The notes: generated by a model not told the origin, from the sequence alone. 64,000 bases of DNA from Haematobia irritans (GCF_050003625.1 NC_134397.1:151589526-151653525); one strand, 5' to 3'. Positions 11,830 through 23,923 are shown, counted from the stretch's first letter. Numbers and translations: made by a program.

Positions 11830-12940
11830 TTTTTTTTGCTAGTGGGTTAAATTATAGACCAAACTGAAGATGTTGGACAGAAAAAAAAACATAAAACTTG
11901 CGCCAGCTGTTTAAACCAGTATTACTAAAAATATAATAGCTAAAACATCAGTATTTAAAAGTATAACAAATGTTGTCCAACTCGATTAGTCCGACAAATA
12001 GAACAGGCTGTAATATTGTTTGTCCCGACTAACTTTTGATGTTTCTTACTGGGTTTTCAGTGTAAATTTACGAATTATGAATGGATTTTTTAATAAATTA
12101 ATCAAAATTTGCAGTTTGGAACAACATTAATATTGCCAGGAGTTGGCATAGAAATATCATCTCATTTATACATTGAAGTACATGGAATACGTTCTATTTT
12201 GTCGCATTTTCATGTAAAGCTCCATTCAAATGTATGCCATTTGTTTAACCATTTAATGTGGATCCTCAATTATTCTTTGCATTTATCTACTTTTTCAAAG
12301 GAGCTAAATCTATGGGTATCTCCCATTGGTCTATTGCCCTAAACATAAATCCGTGTTATTTAATTACACTTATGTTAGGCTTAAGATACTGACAATACCA
12401 ATGAAGACCACAGACACTAGCCTTTGGGGTTGTTCAATCCTTTGTAGTTTAACACACAGCCTCTTATGATAATCTCAATTGGTCTAATTGAATATGAAAT
12501 GACAAAGGAGCATGTATGAGAGTACGTTACCACATAATTCAATATTCCATATTGTAGAACTGTTTACAGGCTTATGTTAACATGGTTAGAACATTGCCTA
12601 AAGGACAATTGGTAACATACATAAATAAACATAGAGGATTATGGAATGCTCTATATATTAGGGTTCTTTCAAGACTGAATGAGGATTTAATTGAATTTGA
12701 ATGAATGGAAATGAGAAAAGAGAGTGATGGCATTTAGAAGAAAAGCCACACCTATATCATCTAAGTGAGTTCTTCCAAGGAAAACAATTTTATTGTACGC
12801 AAAACAAAAATCTGGGTGGATAATTTAATAAAGTGTTGAAGAGCTATAGAAAATACTTTGTACTTTAAATGAGATGAATATCAAAATATAAATACTAAAA
12901 TATTTAGTCCATCAGAAATGGGGAATATTTTTGTTACACT
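11830..12940. other. Unique-looking AT-rich DNA
   Basis: No shared repeat, RNA gene or coding domain recognised. The longest open frame (12109-12342) starts inside low-complexity sequence and has no family resemblance. Confidence 0.45.
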
Positions 12941-12944
12941 ACAT

Positions 12945-13262
12945 CCCAGTAAAAAATTGCATGTTGTTCCACAAACATTTCTTGTTAAGAGCATCTCGAG
13001 ATCCTTCATAATTTTTTTTCCGATGAAGTTCTTTTGGATCGGTCTTAGAAAAAACACTATTTGGAAGTTTAAAGTCAAACTTTACATTTTTGAAAATTAA
13101 ATGTCGCAAAAACGAATAGAAAATCAACAAAAAAGTAAAAAAAAAAATGAAAATAAAATTAAAAATTTCATGCTCGCGAGGTTTTGAACCTATGCCTGTT
13201 GAATTGTTTACTTCCATGGAAGTTCTTTTGAAAGGCTTTGCAAATTACGGGAATTTTAATGT
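12945..13262 (-). repeat. CCCAGT-ended composite repeat with tRNA-like B box
   Basis: Left end CCCAGTAAAAAATTG, then ACAAACATTTCTTG and GGTTTTGAACCTATGCC (a B box on the minus strand), and CTTCCATGGAAG near the right. It is the reverse-oriented relative of 9745-10026. Confidence 0.55.
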
Positions 13263-13327
13263 ATGTACAACATAGAAAACAATCTTTTGAACAAAATATT
13301 TCATAACAAAAATGTGCCTCTGTGAGA

Positions 13328-13697
13328 TTTGAACCAAAGATAATAAAAGAGGAAGATGGGAGATTGGCTTGCGTCATACCAAATGTTGAATTTACCAGAT
13401 AAGTTTAATACATGTTTGTAATCTTTCAGTTGTTTTTCGTTTTTATTTTTTAAATGAAAAATGTAATTTTCTTAATGAAATAATGTTAAATTTTAGCAAT
13501 AACAAAAAAAAAATTAAATTTTCCCTTTTATGGAAATTTATTTCGTGCTCTTAATTTCTTTTTATTTGCATTTTAATGCTATGTCAATACTTGTCGTATA
13601 CACGTTTGGTTGGAGTATTAAACTAATGTGGTAAATGGTTTGATGTGCTCAGTAGCCAATCTCCCAACTTCTTCTTTTATTATCTTTGATTTGAACC
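13328..13697. repeat. Inverted repeat with ~42-bp arms containing tRNA-like boxes
   Basis: The left arm (13328-13369) contains TTTGAACC, AAAGATAATAAAAGAGG and GGGAGATTGGCT. The right arm (13654-13697) contains AGCCAATCTCCC, CTTTTATTATCTTTG and TTGAACC. They pair with few mismatches around about 285 bp. Both arms carry a half B-box-like GGTTCAAAT/ATTTGAACC. Confidence 0.6.
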
Positions 13698-13804
13698 TGT
13701 GTTCATTATTTTTTTTTTCATTCATACTAACAACGAGCATCTAAGGAGGTATCTAAAACGTTGTGCCTTGCTGTCATATTACGAACATATCACAAACATT
13801 TTGA

Positions 13805-14127
13805 CGTGGTGCAATGGTTAGCGTGCCCGCCTTGCATACAAAAGGTCGTGGGTTCGATTCCTGCTTCGACCGAACACCAAAAAGTTTTTCAGCGGTGGAT
13901 TATCCCACCTCAGTAATGCTGGTGACATTTCTGAGGGTCTCTAAGTGGCTTCATTGCAAGGTGGAACGCCGTTCGGACTCGGCTATAAAAAGGAGGTCCA
14001 TTGTCATTGAGCTTAACATGGAATCGGGCAGCACTCAGTGATAAGAGAGAAGTTCACCAATGTGGTATCACAATTGACTGAATAGTCTAAGGAGCCTGAT
14101 ACATCGGGCTGCCACCTAACCTAACCT
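13805..14127 (+). mobile_element. tRNA-derived SINE, 5' end trimmed
   Basis: The head has GTGGTGCAATGGTTAGCG (A-box region) and GGGTTCGATTCC (B box), then CGACCGAACACC. The body includes GGATTATCCCACCTC, AACGCCGTTCGGACTCG, GGCTATAAAAAGGAGG and GAATCGGGCAGCACTC. The tail is ACCTAACCTAACCT. At least five related copies lie in the window. It is non-coding and depends on a LINE for mobility. Confidence 0.85.
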
Positions 14128-14205
14128 AGCTGAGTGTGCTAAGGCGTTCGGTTATGGTGCCAACAGACCCAGGTACAACCTCCGGTGGGAGTGAAAAAGT
14201 TTTTC
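14128..14205 (+). repeat. tRNA-Leu/Ser-like relic
   Basis: GAGTGTGCTAAGGCGTTC is A-box-like and AGGTACAACCTCC is B-box-like, followed by GAGTGAAAAAG. No proper acceptor stem forms. It directly follows the SINE tail, so it may be part of the SINE's insertion site or a separate relic. Confidence 0.45.
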
Positions 14206-14213
14206 AAATTCTA

Positions 14214-14481
14214 ACAAGTAAGGAAAGTCTAAAGTCGGGCGGGGCCGACTATATTATACCCTGCACCACTTTGTGATCTACATTTTGGATAACAACTGAA
14301 ATCCTTCAAATTTGGTGGGTGCTATATATATATATAGGTCTATGTTCCCATATACATACATTTAAATCTGAACCGACAATATATTTAAGACTACTTAGTG
14401 TACAATATATTTAAGACTTCGTAGAAAATCTATTGACTTAAAATTTCAGTCGGTTCGGGGTAGAACACAATGTTAGTAAAA
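14214..14481 (-). mobile_element. DINE-like element, 3'-terminal fragment
   Basis: It starts ACAAGTAAGG, then a hairpin AGTCGG-GCGGGG-CCGACT and ATACCCTGCACCAC. This is the terminal block seen at 35830 and 39639 in a different variant. It is cut after about 270 bp where the next DINE-like element begins. Confidence 0.6.
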
Positions 14482-16129
14482 ACAAGTATAAACGGTCGTA
14501 AGTTCAGCCAGGCCGAATCTTATGTACCCTCCACCATGGATTGCGTAGAAACTTCTACGAAAGACTGTCATCCATAATCGAATTACTTGGGTTGTGGTAT
14601 CTTAAATCGTTTTCTAAATTGTGAGTTAGTCCATACGTGGTATGTAAGTCTACAAATAATTACGAATCGATATGGACTTTTGCACGGTACGTAGGGAGCC
14701 AGAATTGAAATATGGGGGTCGCTTATATGGGGGCTATATACAATTATTGATATGGACCAATTTTTGTGTGATTGGGGATCGATTTATCTGAGGGCTACAT
14801 ATAACTATAGACCGATATGGATAGTTAGGCATGGTTGTTAACGGCCATATACTAGCACAATGTACCAAATTTCAACTGACTCGGATGAAATTTGCTCCTC
14901 CAAGAGGCTCCAAAACCAAATATCGTGATCGGTTTATATGGGGGCCATATATGATTATGGACTGATATGGACCACTTTTGGCATGGTTGTTAAATATCAT
15001 ATACTATCATCACGTACCAAATTTCAACCGAATCGGGTGAAATTTGCTCTTCCAAGGGGCTCCGGAGGTCAAATCTGGGGATCGGTTTATATGGGGGCTA
15101 TATATAATTATGGACCGATGTGGACCAATTTTTGCATAGTTGTTAGACCATATACTAACACCATGTACCTAATTTCAACCAGATCGGATGAATTTTGCTT
15201 CTCCAAAAGGCACCGGAGGTCAAATCTGGGGATCGGTTTATATGGGTGCTATATATATTTATGGACTGATATGAACCAATTCCTGCATGGTTGTTGGATA
15301 CCATATACTAACATCACGTACCAAATTTCAACCGAATCGGATGAATTTTGCTCTTCCAAGGGGCTCCGGAGGTTAAATCTGGGGATCGGTTTATATGGGG
15401 GCTATATATAATTATGGACCGATTTCCACCAATTTTTGCATGGCCATTAGAGACCATATACTTACACCATGTACCCAATTTCAGCCGGATCGGCTTCTCT
15501 TAGAGGCTCCGCAAGCCAAATCGGGGGATCGGTTTATATGGGGGCTATATATAATTATTGACCGATGTGGACCAATTTTTGCATGGTTGTTAGAGACCAT
15601 GTACTAACACCACGTACCAAATTTCAGCCGGATCGGACGAAACTTTCTTCTCTTAGAGGCTCCGCAAGCCAAATCTGGGGGTCGGCTTATATGGGGGATA
15701 TATATAATTATGGACCGATGTCGACCAGTTTTTGCATAGTTGTTAGAGACCATACACCAACATCATGTACTAAATTCCAGCCGGATCGGATGAAATTTGC
15801 TTCTCTTAGAGGGTCTGCAAGCCAAATTCGGGGGTCCGTTTATATGGGGGCTATACATAAAAGTGGACCGATATGGCCCATTTGCAATACCGTCCGACCC
15901 ACATCAATAGCAACTACTTGTGCCAAGTTTCAAGTCGATAGCTTGCTTCGTTCGGAAGTTAGCGTGATTTCAACAGACGGACGGACGGACATGTTCAGAT
16001 CGACTCAGAATTTCACCAAGACTCAGAATATATATATACTTTATGGGGTCTTAGAGCAATATTTCGATGTGTTACAAAGGGAATGACAAAGTTAATATAC
16101 CCCCCATCCTATGGTGGAGGGTATAAAAA
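14482..16129 (-). mobile_element. INE-1/DINE-1-like Helentron-derived element (family F1)
   Basis: The plus-strand left end is ACAAGTATAAACGG with the GGCCAGGCC hairpin and TACCCTCCACCAT. The right end is CATCCTATGGTGGAGG then GTATAAAAA, preceded by GACGGACGGACGG and TCGACTCAGAAT. The TATACCC terminus, GTCCGTCCGTC block and sub-terminal hairpin match, from memory, Drosophila INE-1/DINE-1. Between the ends are about seven tandem ~153-bp units with GGTTTATATGGGGGC and ATTATGGACCGATG. Open frames of 157-173 residues merely translate these units. Confidence 0.7.
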
Positions 16130-16155
16130 GTGAAATTGGTGAATTTTTTCGTTTT

Positions 16156-17196
16156 TAGACCCTGCGCCACACTGTGGAACAGGGTATTATAAGTTAGGGT
16201 ATATGTTTGCAACACCCCGAAGGAGACGAGATAGACATATGGTGTCTTTGGTAATATTGCTCAGGACCGGCCCCTGAGTCGATCTAGCCATGTCCGTCGT
16301 CTTCTGTGAACAGATTTTGTGATCAAAGCCTAGCTCGCAATTTTAGTTCAATCCACAAATTTGGAACAAGTATGTGTTTTGGGTCATAATAGAACCCTAT
16401 TGTTTTTCGAATGAAATCGGTTCAGATTTAGATACAGCTCCCTTATATATCTTTCGCTCTATATACACTTATATGGCCTCAGAAGCCAGAGTTTTGCCCT
16501 AATTTTCTTGTAATTTTGCACAACGAGAACAATTAGTACTGTAGTCACCAGTACGTGGTGTTACTATGTGGTATCCACAATTTATGCAAAAATTGGTTCA
16601 TATCAGTCCATAATTATATATAGCTCCCATATAAACCGGTCCACAGATTTGGCTTTCGGAGCCTCCTAGGGGAGCAAATTTCTTACGGTCAGATAGAAAT
16701 TTGGTACGTTGTGTTAGCTTATAACCTCTAATAACCATGCCAATTTTTTCGATAACGGTCCATAATTACATATAGACCCTATATAAACCGATCCCTAGAT
16801 TTGGCTTTCAAAGCCTGTTGGAGGAGGAAATTTCATCCGATCAGGTTGAAATTTGGTTCGTTGTGTTGGTATACGGCATCTAAAAACCATTCAAAAATTG
16901 ATTCATATCGGTCCAGACTTAAATAACCCCCATATAAACCGATCACCACAATTGATCTCCAGACGTACCTGGATTTAATCGGATCCCTTTGAAATTTGGT
17001 GCGTAATGTCAATATATAGCCTCTAACTACCTTGCAAAAATTGATCCATATCAGTACATAATTATAGCGACCCATATAAACGGATCCTCATATTTCACTT
17101 TTGACTCTCCAAGACTTTGTCATTGGTAGCTTAAAACTCATGGTTGAGGGTACATAAGATTCGGTCTGGCCGAACTTACGGTCGTATGTATTTGGT
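16156..17196 (+). mobile_element. INE-1/DINE-1-like element with mixed ends
   Basis: The 5' end is AGACCCTGCGCCACACTG with GGGTATTATAAG, then GAGTCGATCTAGCCATG and GTCCGTCG. The interior has ~153-bp units (CCCATATAAACCGATC). The 3' end is GGTTGAGGGTACATAAG, TCTGGCCGAACTTACGG and GTATGTATTTGG. The 5' block is of the CCTGC variant but the 3' block is of the F1 type, so termini have been reassorted. Confidence 0.6.
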
Positions 17197-17199
17197 GCT

Positions 17200-18107
17200 T
17201 TTTGTTTGCTAGGATTTCATATCAATCAATTTTTTTTACCCGCCACCATAGGATATGACTATAATATGTTTGTCATTCGAAATATTGGCTTCCGACCATA
17301 TTTATCTCTGTCGATTTTAATTCCGTTACCTCTTTAGATAATAAACCCATCGTGTTCAAATTTGATACAAACTCATTTTTTATCTGCAAACAGATAATCA
17401 ACTTAAAGTTGATTCAATTTCCTACAGAGAATGTTTCTGTAGTCATCCTCTAAATATCTCCACAATTCAAAATATTAAATACCGCATTTTAAATTACTTG
17501 AAAATTTGTTTTTGTATTGTCTCTACTATTGCCATTGAACTGCGTATATATTTTACAAAATGTTGGTCTGTCTCGCCAATTCTTTAGTTGTGGGTTATAA
17601 AACTTTTGATATAAGTTCATGATGTTGTCAATTCCATCACATTCATGTTAATGTAAACACTTCTATTTGTGTGGGAGTGTCTTCGTCATTCATTGGGATT
17701 TGGCTAAACAAAAGATTGCACTGTTTGCAAATCTTACAACACACACAACTTGAATATGTCTGCTTTAACTGTCTAAAGTGTCAAAATTGCAAACAAATTG
17801 TCAGAAACAAATCGAAAACAATCACAATTTACTATTTCAGGCAGCGTCAAATATTAAAAATAGTCAAATCGCTTGTGTTGGTGAAAAACGAGAAGAAGGA
17901 TGAAAAAAGAGTGGAAAGTGTCAAAGCACAGAAAACAAATTGGACAGTAATTTAAAGTATGCCATATTAACGATATGTTTCTAAAAATTTTGGAAATGGA
18001 GAAATGAATGGAAATTATCTGCAATTTAATGTGCAAAAAAAATGTGAAAGCTGTCAATGAGTGTCCAGCAAACCAGCATTATGTCAGGGTGTCGTAACTT
18101 TGATCCG
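17200..18107. other. Non-repetitive stretch
   Basis: AT-rich. The 94-codon frame at 17671-17955 (Cys- and Lys-rich) has no recognisable family, no clear splice context and ends in simple codons. I do not call it a gene. Confidence 0.4.
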
Positions 18108-18774
18108 TACACTCAAAAAAAAGTTTACTTGGATCCAAATATTTGACCTTCCCTTAAGGATTTTGGTACTGATTCCGAGTCAAAGATGTTGCTTCTTTAA
18201 AATAAAGAATTTTTTTGCGACCTATCTGGCTTTAAATCTAGGACCAATAAAATTAAAATTAAGATACAGATCTCATTTATAAAATTTTCATTCTCTTTTC
18301 ACGGTTAATTAATAAAGGTACTCACGTACAAACAAATGCCAGTTTAAAAATCCAAATTATAACGGATACTTCAATGTAAAAAATGTTTTCTTAGTTCCAA
18401 AACAACTTTAAACCAAAGACGCTGAATCCTAAAAATAAGTCTTAGCCTATATTTGATGCATTTTTATCTTAAATCTAATGTTTCAATATTTCAATTAATT
18501 TAAGGACAATTTCTTTAAATCAAAAATTTGTTTCTTTACTTTAAGAAAAATTAACCTTAGTTCAAAGACATGGGATTTTAACGGAGAGACGCAAATTTAC
18601 AAAATTTGTGTCCTATATTTAATGAAAAAAAAAGTTAAAGCAAAGATTATAAACTTTATTTTAATTAAAATTTCATTATTTTAATGAAATTTGTCCTTAA
18701 TATTTTGTAAATTTCGCATCCTAATATTTAGGTTGCGTAGTCTTTAATATCACGTAAAAATTTTTTTCAGTGTA
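18108..18774. mobile_element. TA-flanked MITE with TACACTC/TACACTG ends (family M)
   Basis: Left end TACACTCAAAAAAAAG, right end TTTTTTTCAGTGTA, with TA at both borders. The interior contains TTGGTACTGATTCCGAG and CTTTAAAATAAAG. Related interiors occur at 32830-33470 and 57262-57850, and related ends at 60249-60747. TA duplication and CACTG ends suggest Tc1/mariner-type mobilisation. Non-coding. Confidence 0.7.
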
Positions 18775-18789
18775 GGAAACTATACCTAC

Positions 18790-19521
18790 TGGAAATAGCT
18801 TGGCAGAAATACTTCCTTGTCTCATCCGTTTGTGCGCTTATTTGTTTGCTTAAAAATTTCAGGGAATTTTGAGGCGTGGCCTCTAGACATAGAGTCGCTA
18901 CTTCATTTTCCAATTTTTGGTCGTGGTGGTGGATCTCCCCTTTGCCCGACTCATTTTTATATTTTGTATAGTGAAAAATGTAAATTCCTCCGATTTAATG
19001 TAAATTTACAGACGTCGTGGCAGGAGGTGATGAAATTTATATTTAAGGTAACTTATTTTTGATGTTTGGACGGGGAGTAGTACTACTCCTTAACTTTGTA
19101 CAATATCTCTCCCTACTTTGTACAAATCGGGCTTAAGTTCTCATATTTGTTTGAAATTGTCAGGGAAGGTTGAGATGGCGTCTAGGCAAAGATCCGCTAC
19201 CTTATTTTTCGATATTTGGTCAGGAAGGGAGACCTCCCCTTGCACAGTGAAAAAAATAAAAATTCTCCATGGAGGGAGGTTATGAAATTAATATAGCTTA
19301 CCTGATTTCGATGGGGAGGGCTACCTCCCCCTTACGCAATATTTTGAAACTTGAAGAAAAGATCCCGAATATCTTGACATTTTCAGAAGGTAGTTTCAGA
19401 AAAACTCTTTTACATTTTTGCAAACTATGGACGGGGAAATAACTTCCCCTTGTCCCACTTTTTGCAATCTGTCCAACTTAAAATAAAGTTAAAGCTAAAC
19501 GGTGAAGGGGACGTCCCGTTT
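18790..19521 (-). repeat. Family H repeat block, reverse orientation (left part)
   Basis: The reverse complement shows the same phrases as 5125-7014: TTTGCTTAAAAATTTC, CCTCTAGACATAGAG and GATCTCCCC. It is split from its right part (22160-23540) by the DINE-like element at 19522-22159. Confidence 0.65.
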
Positions 19522-22159
19522 TTATACCCTAAACCACATAGTGGTCAGGGTATAATAAGTTTGATCGGCCAAAAAATGTGCCTACCAGAAATATTGATTT
19601 TAGACCCCATAAAATATATACCGATCGACTCAGAATCACCTCCTGAGTCGATCTAGCGCTTGGTGTCCGTCCGTCCGTCTGTCCATGTATTTGTTGTTCA
19701 CAGGATTCCGGTCGCAATTATTAACCGATTTTGATGAAATTTGGTACAGGGAGTTTTTTGGGCACAAGGACGAACGATTTCGACAAATGGGGTCACGTTG
19801 CGCTTTTTTTTTCAAACGGATCGTCACCAAATTTGGCAAAAGGTAATCTTTTCCGTCGCCCTTCAAGTCTGCAAAATTTCATCCAAATCGGTTCAGATTT
19901 AGATATAGCTCTCATATATATGTATCGCCCGATTTTCCCAAATTTGCCCACAAAACCTTTATTTATCAACCGATCTTACTCAAAGTTAGCTAAATATAAC
20001 CTTCTATAGCACTAACTATATGTGCAAAAAATCATCGAAATCGGTTCAGATTTAGCTATAGCTCCCATATATATGTACCGCCCGATTTGTCTAAATTTGG
20101 CCATAAAACCCTCATTTATAAACCGATCTTACTCAAATTTGGCTAAATTTTGTCTTCTATAGCACTAACTATATGTGCAAAAAATCATCGAAATCGGTTC
20201 AGATTTAGATATAGCTCCCATATATATGTATAGCCCGATTTCCCAAATTTGGCCATAGAACCCTTATTTATTAACCGATCTTACTAGAAGTTGGCTAGAT
20301 CCAGTCCTCTATAGTACTAACTATATGTGCAAAATTTCATCGAAATCGGTTCAAATGTAGATATAGCTCCCATATATGTATCACCCGATTTTGAAAAATT
20401 CGCCCCTAATAACCTTATGTTTGACCATACAGGTCTCACTTCTTAACTGATCTTACTCAAATCTTGCACAAGGTAACCTTTTGTGGTATTAATCAAACCA
20501 GCAAAATATTATGCAAATTGGTTCAGATTTAGATATAGCTTCCATATATATGCAACGCTCGATTTTCCCAAATTTTACCATAGTACTCTTATTTATTAAC
20601 CAATGCTACTCAAATTTCACATTTTGATGTACTACCCGATCGTACTTATACGTACTTGTAGCTCTTACATAAGAATATTGCTCGATTTTTACAAATTTGT
20701 ATTTATTACCCACACTAATTTAACGATTTTCTCTTTTTACACCCTAAACCACATAGTGGTCATTATACCCTAAACCACATAGTGGTCAGGGTATAATAAG
20801 TTTGATCGGCCAAAAAATGTGCCTACCAGAAATATTGATTTTAGACCCCATAAAATATATACCGATCGACTCAGAATCACCTCCTGAGTCGATCTAGCGC
20901 TTGGTGTCCGTCCGTCCGTCTGTCCATGTATTTGTTGTTTACAGGATTCCGGTCGCAATTATTAACCGATTTTAATGAAATTTGGTACAGGGAGTTTTTT
21001 GGGCACAAGGACGAACGCTATTGAATTTGGAACGCGAATTGAATAGCTTCCATATATATGCATCGCTCGATTTTCCCACATTTGGCCATAGTACTCTTAT
21101 TTATTAACCAATGTTACTCAAATTTCAAATTTTGATGTACTACCCGATCGTACTTATACGTACTTGTAGCTCTTACATAAGAATATTGCTCGATTTTTAC
21201 AAATTTGTATTTATTACCCACACTAATTTAACGATTTTCTCTTTTGTAATAATGGGCTCAATATTAGTGGCATACTAACTCCGTAGGTGCAATATCAACA
21301 CAACCAGTGTTGCTAGAAGTAGGGGAAATTCCCTATATGTAGGGTTTTTCTAATATTTAGCGTCTTGTAGGGACGTAGGGCCACAATGTAGGACATTTTC
21401 ACTCACCAAATTTGTAATAATTTTTACATTTTGGTGGCTCTAGAGGAGGAAATTAGAAGCCGGCAAGACTTGATCTTTAACAATGTGTGGTAAACTTTAG
21501 AAAATTTTGTCAACATTTTATTTCTATAGAAATTTTTTTCAAAATATTATTTCTATAAAAAATTTTCTCAAAATTTTATTTCTGTGGAATTTTTTCTAAA
21601 AATTTTATTTCTATAGAACTTATTGTCAAAATTTTGTTTCTATAGAAAAATTTCTCACAAAAATTTGTTTATAGAAACTTTTTCCAAAATTTTATTTTTA
21701 TAAAGATTTAACAAAAAAGATTACTAATTTGGGTAGAATTCTACAAACTGTGACAACCGTGGTCGTAATACAAATTTATATTCCAAGTTATATACGTTGC
21801 ATATTCATGTTTTAAGATAATAAAGTACTTAGAACCATTTTTGTTTTGTAATATTTTTTAAATTTAACGAAAAATATAGTAGGGAAAAATGTTTGGGAAT
21901 GTATAGGAAAGTAGGTAACTTTTTTTGTCCTTGTAGGGTAAACCGAACATTTTCCCTGGCAACATTGACTATGAGCTCTAGTTAGATTGACACAAAGCAC
22001 CCATAGACATGTACCCCTTAATTTTCTTAAATATGCAACTGTGGTTTATCTCCCAGACCTATATGTTACCCCACAAATGCTTATGATTACTCATTCTGTA
22101 ATGGTGGTTTAGGGTATGATATAGTCGGCCCCGCCCGACTTTCTACTTTACTTACTTGT
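19522..22159 (+). mobile_element. DINE-like element family F2, copy 1 (composite)
   Basis: The 5' end TATACCCTAAACCAC, GTGGTCAGGGTATA hairpin is followed by CCCCATAAAATATATACC, an 11-bp-stem hairpin (GATCGACTCAG ... CTGAGTCGATC, 19623-19653 region) and GTCCGTCCGTCTGTCC. Internal units of ~153 bp follow (CTCCCATATATATG). At 20763 the complete 5' end appears again, followed by a version lacking most internal units, then element G (21305-21967), then the 3' end GTCGGCCCCGCCCGAC and CTTACTTGT. It is therefore two partial elements head-to-tail. No protein is encoded. Confidence 0.7.
21305..21967 (+). mobile_element. hAT-like element G inside DINE-F2 copy 1
   Basis: CAGTGTTGCTAGAAGTAG at the left and CCCTGGCAACATTG at the right, with a short 29-bp-type array at about 21490-21720 and GTCCTTGTAGGGTAAACC near the end. 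Its presence at the same place in all three F2 copies shows it was acquired before F2 spread. Confidence 0.65.
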
Positions 22160-23540
22160 TTAAATTTTTATTAACTATGGACGGGGAGAAAACTTTCCCC
22201 TTGTCCGACTTTTTGCAACCTGTCCAACTTGAAATAAAGGTAAAGCTTAACGGAAAAGGGGACGTCCCGTTTTTTAAATTTATATAAAGGTGACAGGTAA
22301 CATAGACGACGCTTTGTTTTTCGGAATTGTTCTGAGACGGCTTCTTCCCCGTGCCCTACAAAAAATGGAGGGAGATTATAAAATTAATTTACTGTATCTG
22401 ACTGTTGAATACTTGGATGGGGAAGGGGACCTTACACCATATTTTGAAGCTTCAACTGAAAAGTTCCCGATTTTCTTGAAATTTTCAGGAAAGGTTGAAA
22501 AAACCCTTATTTTTTGCGATATTTGACCGTGGAAGTGACTCTCCCCTTGCACGACTGTTTGAAACTTGAAACACATTTCCCCGTTGGTCAGTGAAGGACA
22601 CGTCTGTTTTTTTTACAGAATATAACTATATCTAAACTTTTTCCGACATAGTTGAAATTGACAGGAAAAGTAGGTTAGGTTAGGTTAGATTAGGTGGCAG
22701 CCCGATATATCAGGTCCACTTAGACTTTTCAGTCCATTGTGATACCACATTGGTGAACTTCTCTGTTATCACTGAGTGCTGCCCGATTCCATGTTAAACT
22801 CAATGACAAGGGACCTCCTTTTTATAGCCGAGTCCGAACGGCGTTCCACATTGCAGTGAAACCACTTAGAGAAGCTTTGAAACTTTCAGAAATGTCACCA
22901 GCATTACTGAGGTGGTATAATCCACCACTGAAAAACTTTTTGGTCTTAGGTCGAAGCAGGAATCGAACCCACGACCTTGTGTATGCAAGTTGGGCATGCT
23001 AACCATTGCACCACGGTGGCTCCCGACAGGAAAAGTAGGAGAATGTGATTAAATTAATACAGTGTTTATGATTTTTAGATATCTGGCTGGGAAAGGGAAA
23101 CTCCCCTTTGGAATAGTGACAACTACAAACTTCTTCGATTTATTTGGAATTATAGAGAGTATCAGGAAGGTAATGCAATGAATGTAGGCTATGTGAGTTT
23201 GCGATATGTTGTCAGAGAGGTGCACTTCCTATTTGATCCGCTACTTTATTTTTCGATATTTGGTGAGGGAGGATGACCTTCCACTATCCGAATTTTTTTT
23301 AGAGGACATACAATGAAAAACTTAAACTTGTCCTATTTACTTAAAATCTACAAAGGACGTGGAGGGATATTATGAAGTTAATATAGCTTACCTGATTTCT
23401 TAATATTTGGATGGGGTGGACAACCTCCCCCTTATCCAATATTTTTTAAACTTCAAGAAAAGTTCCCGATTTTCTTGACATTTTCAGGAAAGGTTGAAGT
23501 GCTATGGGTGACACCACTTGAAGGGAAATAAACCACATCT
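22160..23540 (-). repeat. Family H repeat block, reverse orientation (right part)
   Basis: It resumes with ACTATGGACGGGGAG, TCCCCTTGTCCGAC and CTTAACGGAAAAGGGGACG, closely duplicating about 110 bp found just left of the DINE-like insertion (19410-19520). Further ~170-bp units follow, one split by a SINE at 22675-23024. Confidence 0.6.
22660..23038 (-). mobile_element. tRNA-derived SINE with target-site duplication
   Basis: GACAGGAAAAGTAG occurs at 22660-22673 and again at 23025-23038, bracketing the SINE as a 14-bp target duplication. The minus-strand head is GGGAGCCACCGTGGTGC with B box GGGTTCGATTCC. The tail (left on the plus strand) is GGTTAGGTTAGG. The clean duplication marks insertion by LINE-type machinery into family H. 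Confidence 0.9.
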
Positions 23541-23923
23541 GAAAGAAAAATGTTGTGTTTGCTTGCATCCATTATAGTTCGGATGGTTATAGTTTCTTCC
23601 TTAACCTAAAAACAGCGTTGATCAAACCTGCCCATAAATTCCCAATTTTTGTGAATTTCGAAAATAATCCTTTGTATATTTTTTCAGAAGGATTATCTTA
23701 TCCTTCGAAATATTCTGTAAAGAATATGGTTGACTTGTTCCTTAAAAAGTCATGTATTTTACAAATAGCCTCTCAGTTTTACAAAATCAGGAAAGAGCAG
23801 CGAAACGGACCTGAACCCGGTCCGGTCCTAGTGGCCTAAAAATAAGTTCAATGGAAAACAAGTAGAATACCACATTCGTACTATTCCCAAAATGAGTAAA
23901 AATTAACTACTGCAGGGTCAATG
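23540..23923. other. Unassigned AT-rich segment
   Basis: The 94-codon open frame at 23555-23839 has no recognisable domain. Nothing else is recognised. Confidence 0.35.

Noticed and set aside
13805..13880. Functional tRNA gene at the SINE head
   Set aside because: It is continuous with a SINE body repeated at several sites, and the head does not fold as a complete tRNA.
14938..16086. Long open frames with MGAIYNYGPMWTNFCMVV-like repeats (also 30072-30560, 62220-63429)
   Set aside because: They translate 153-bp tandem DNA units of DINE-like elements. Because 153 is divisible by three, frames stay open on both strands. There is no domain and the pattern exists only inside repeats.
14214..16155. 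A single DINE element split by DINE-F1 (ends at 14214 and 16156)
   Set aside because: The two candidate ends are in opposite orientation, so they belong to two different elements.
17671..17955. Cys/Lys-rich 94-codon frame as a host exon
   Set aside because: No domain, no convincing splice sites, and composition like the surrounding AT-rich DNA.
22671..22690. TTAGG telomere-like run
   Set aside because: It is the tail of a SINE with target duplications; calyptrate flies do not use TTAGG telomeres.
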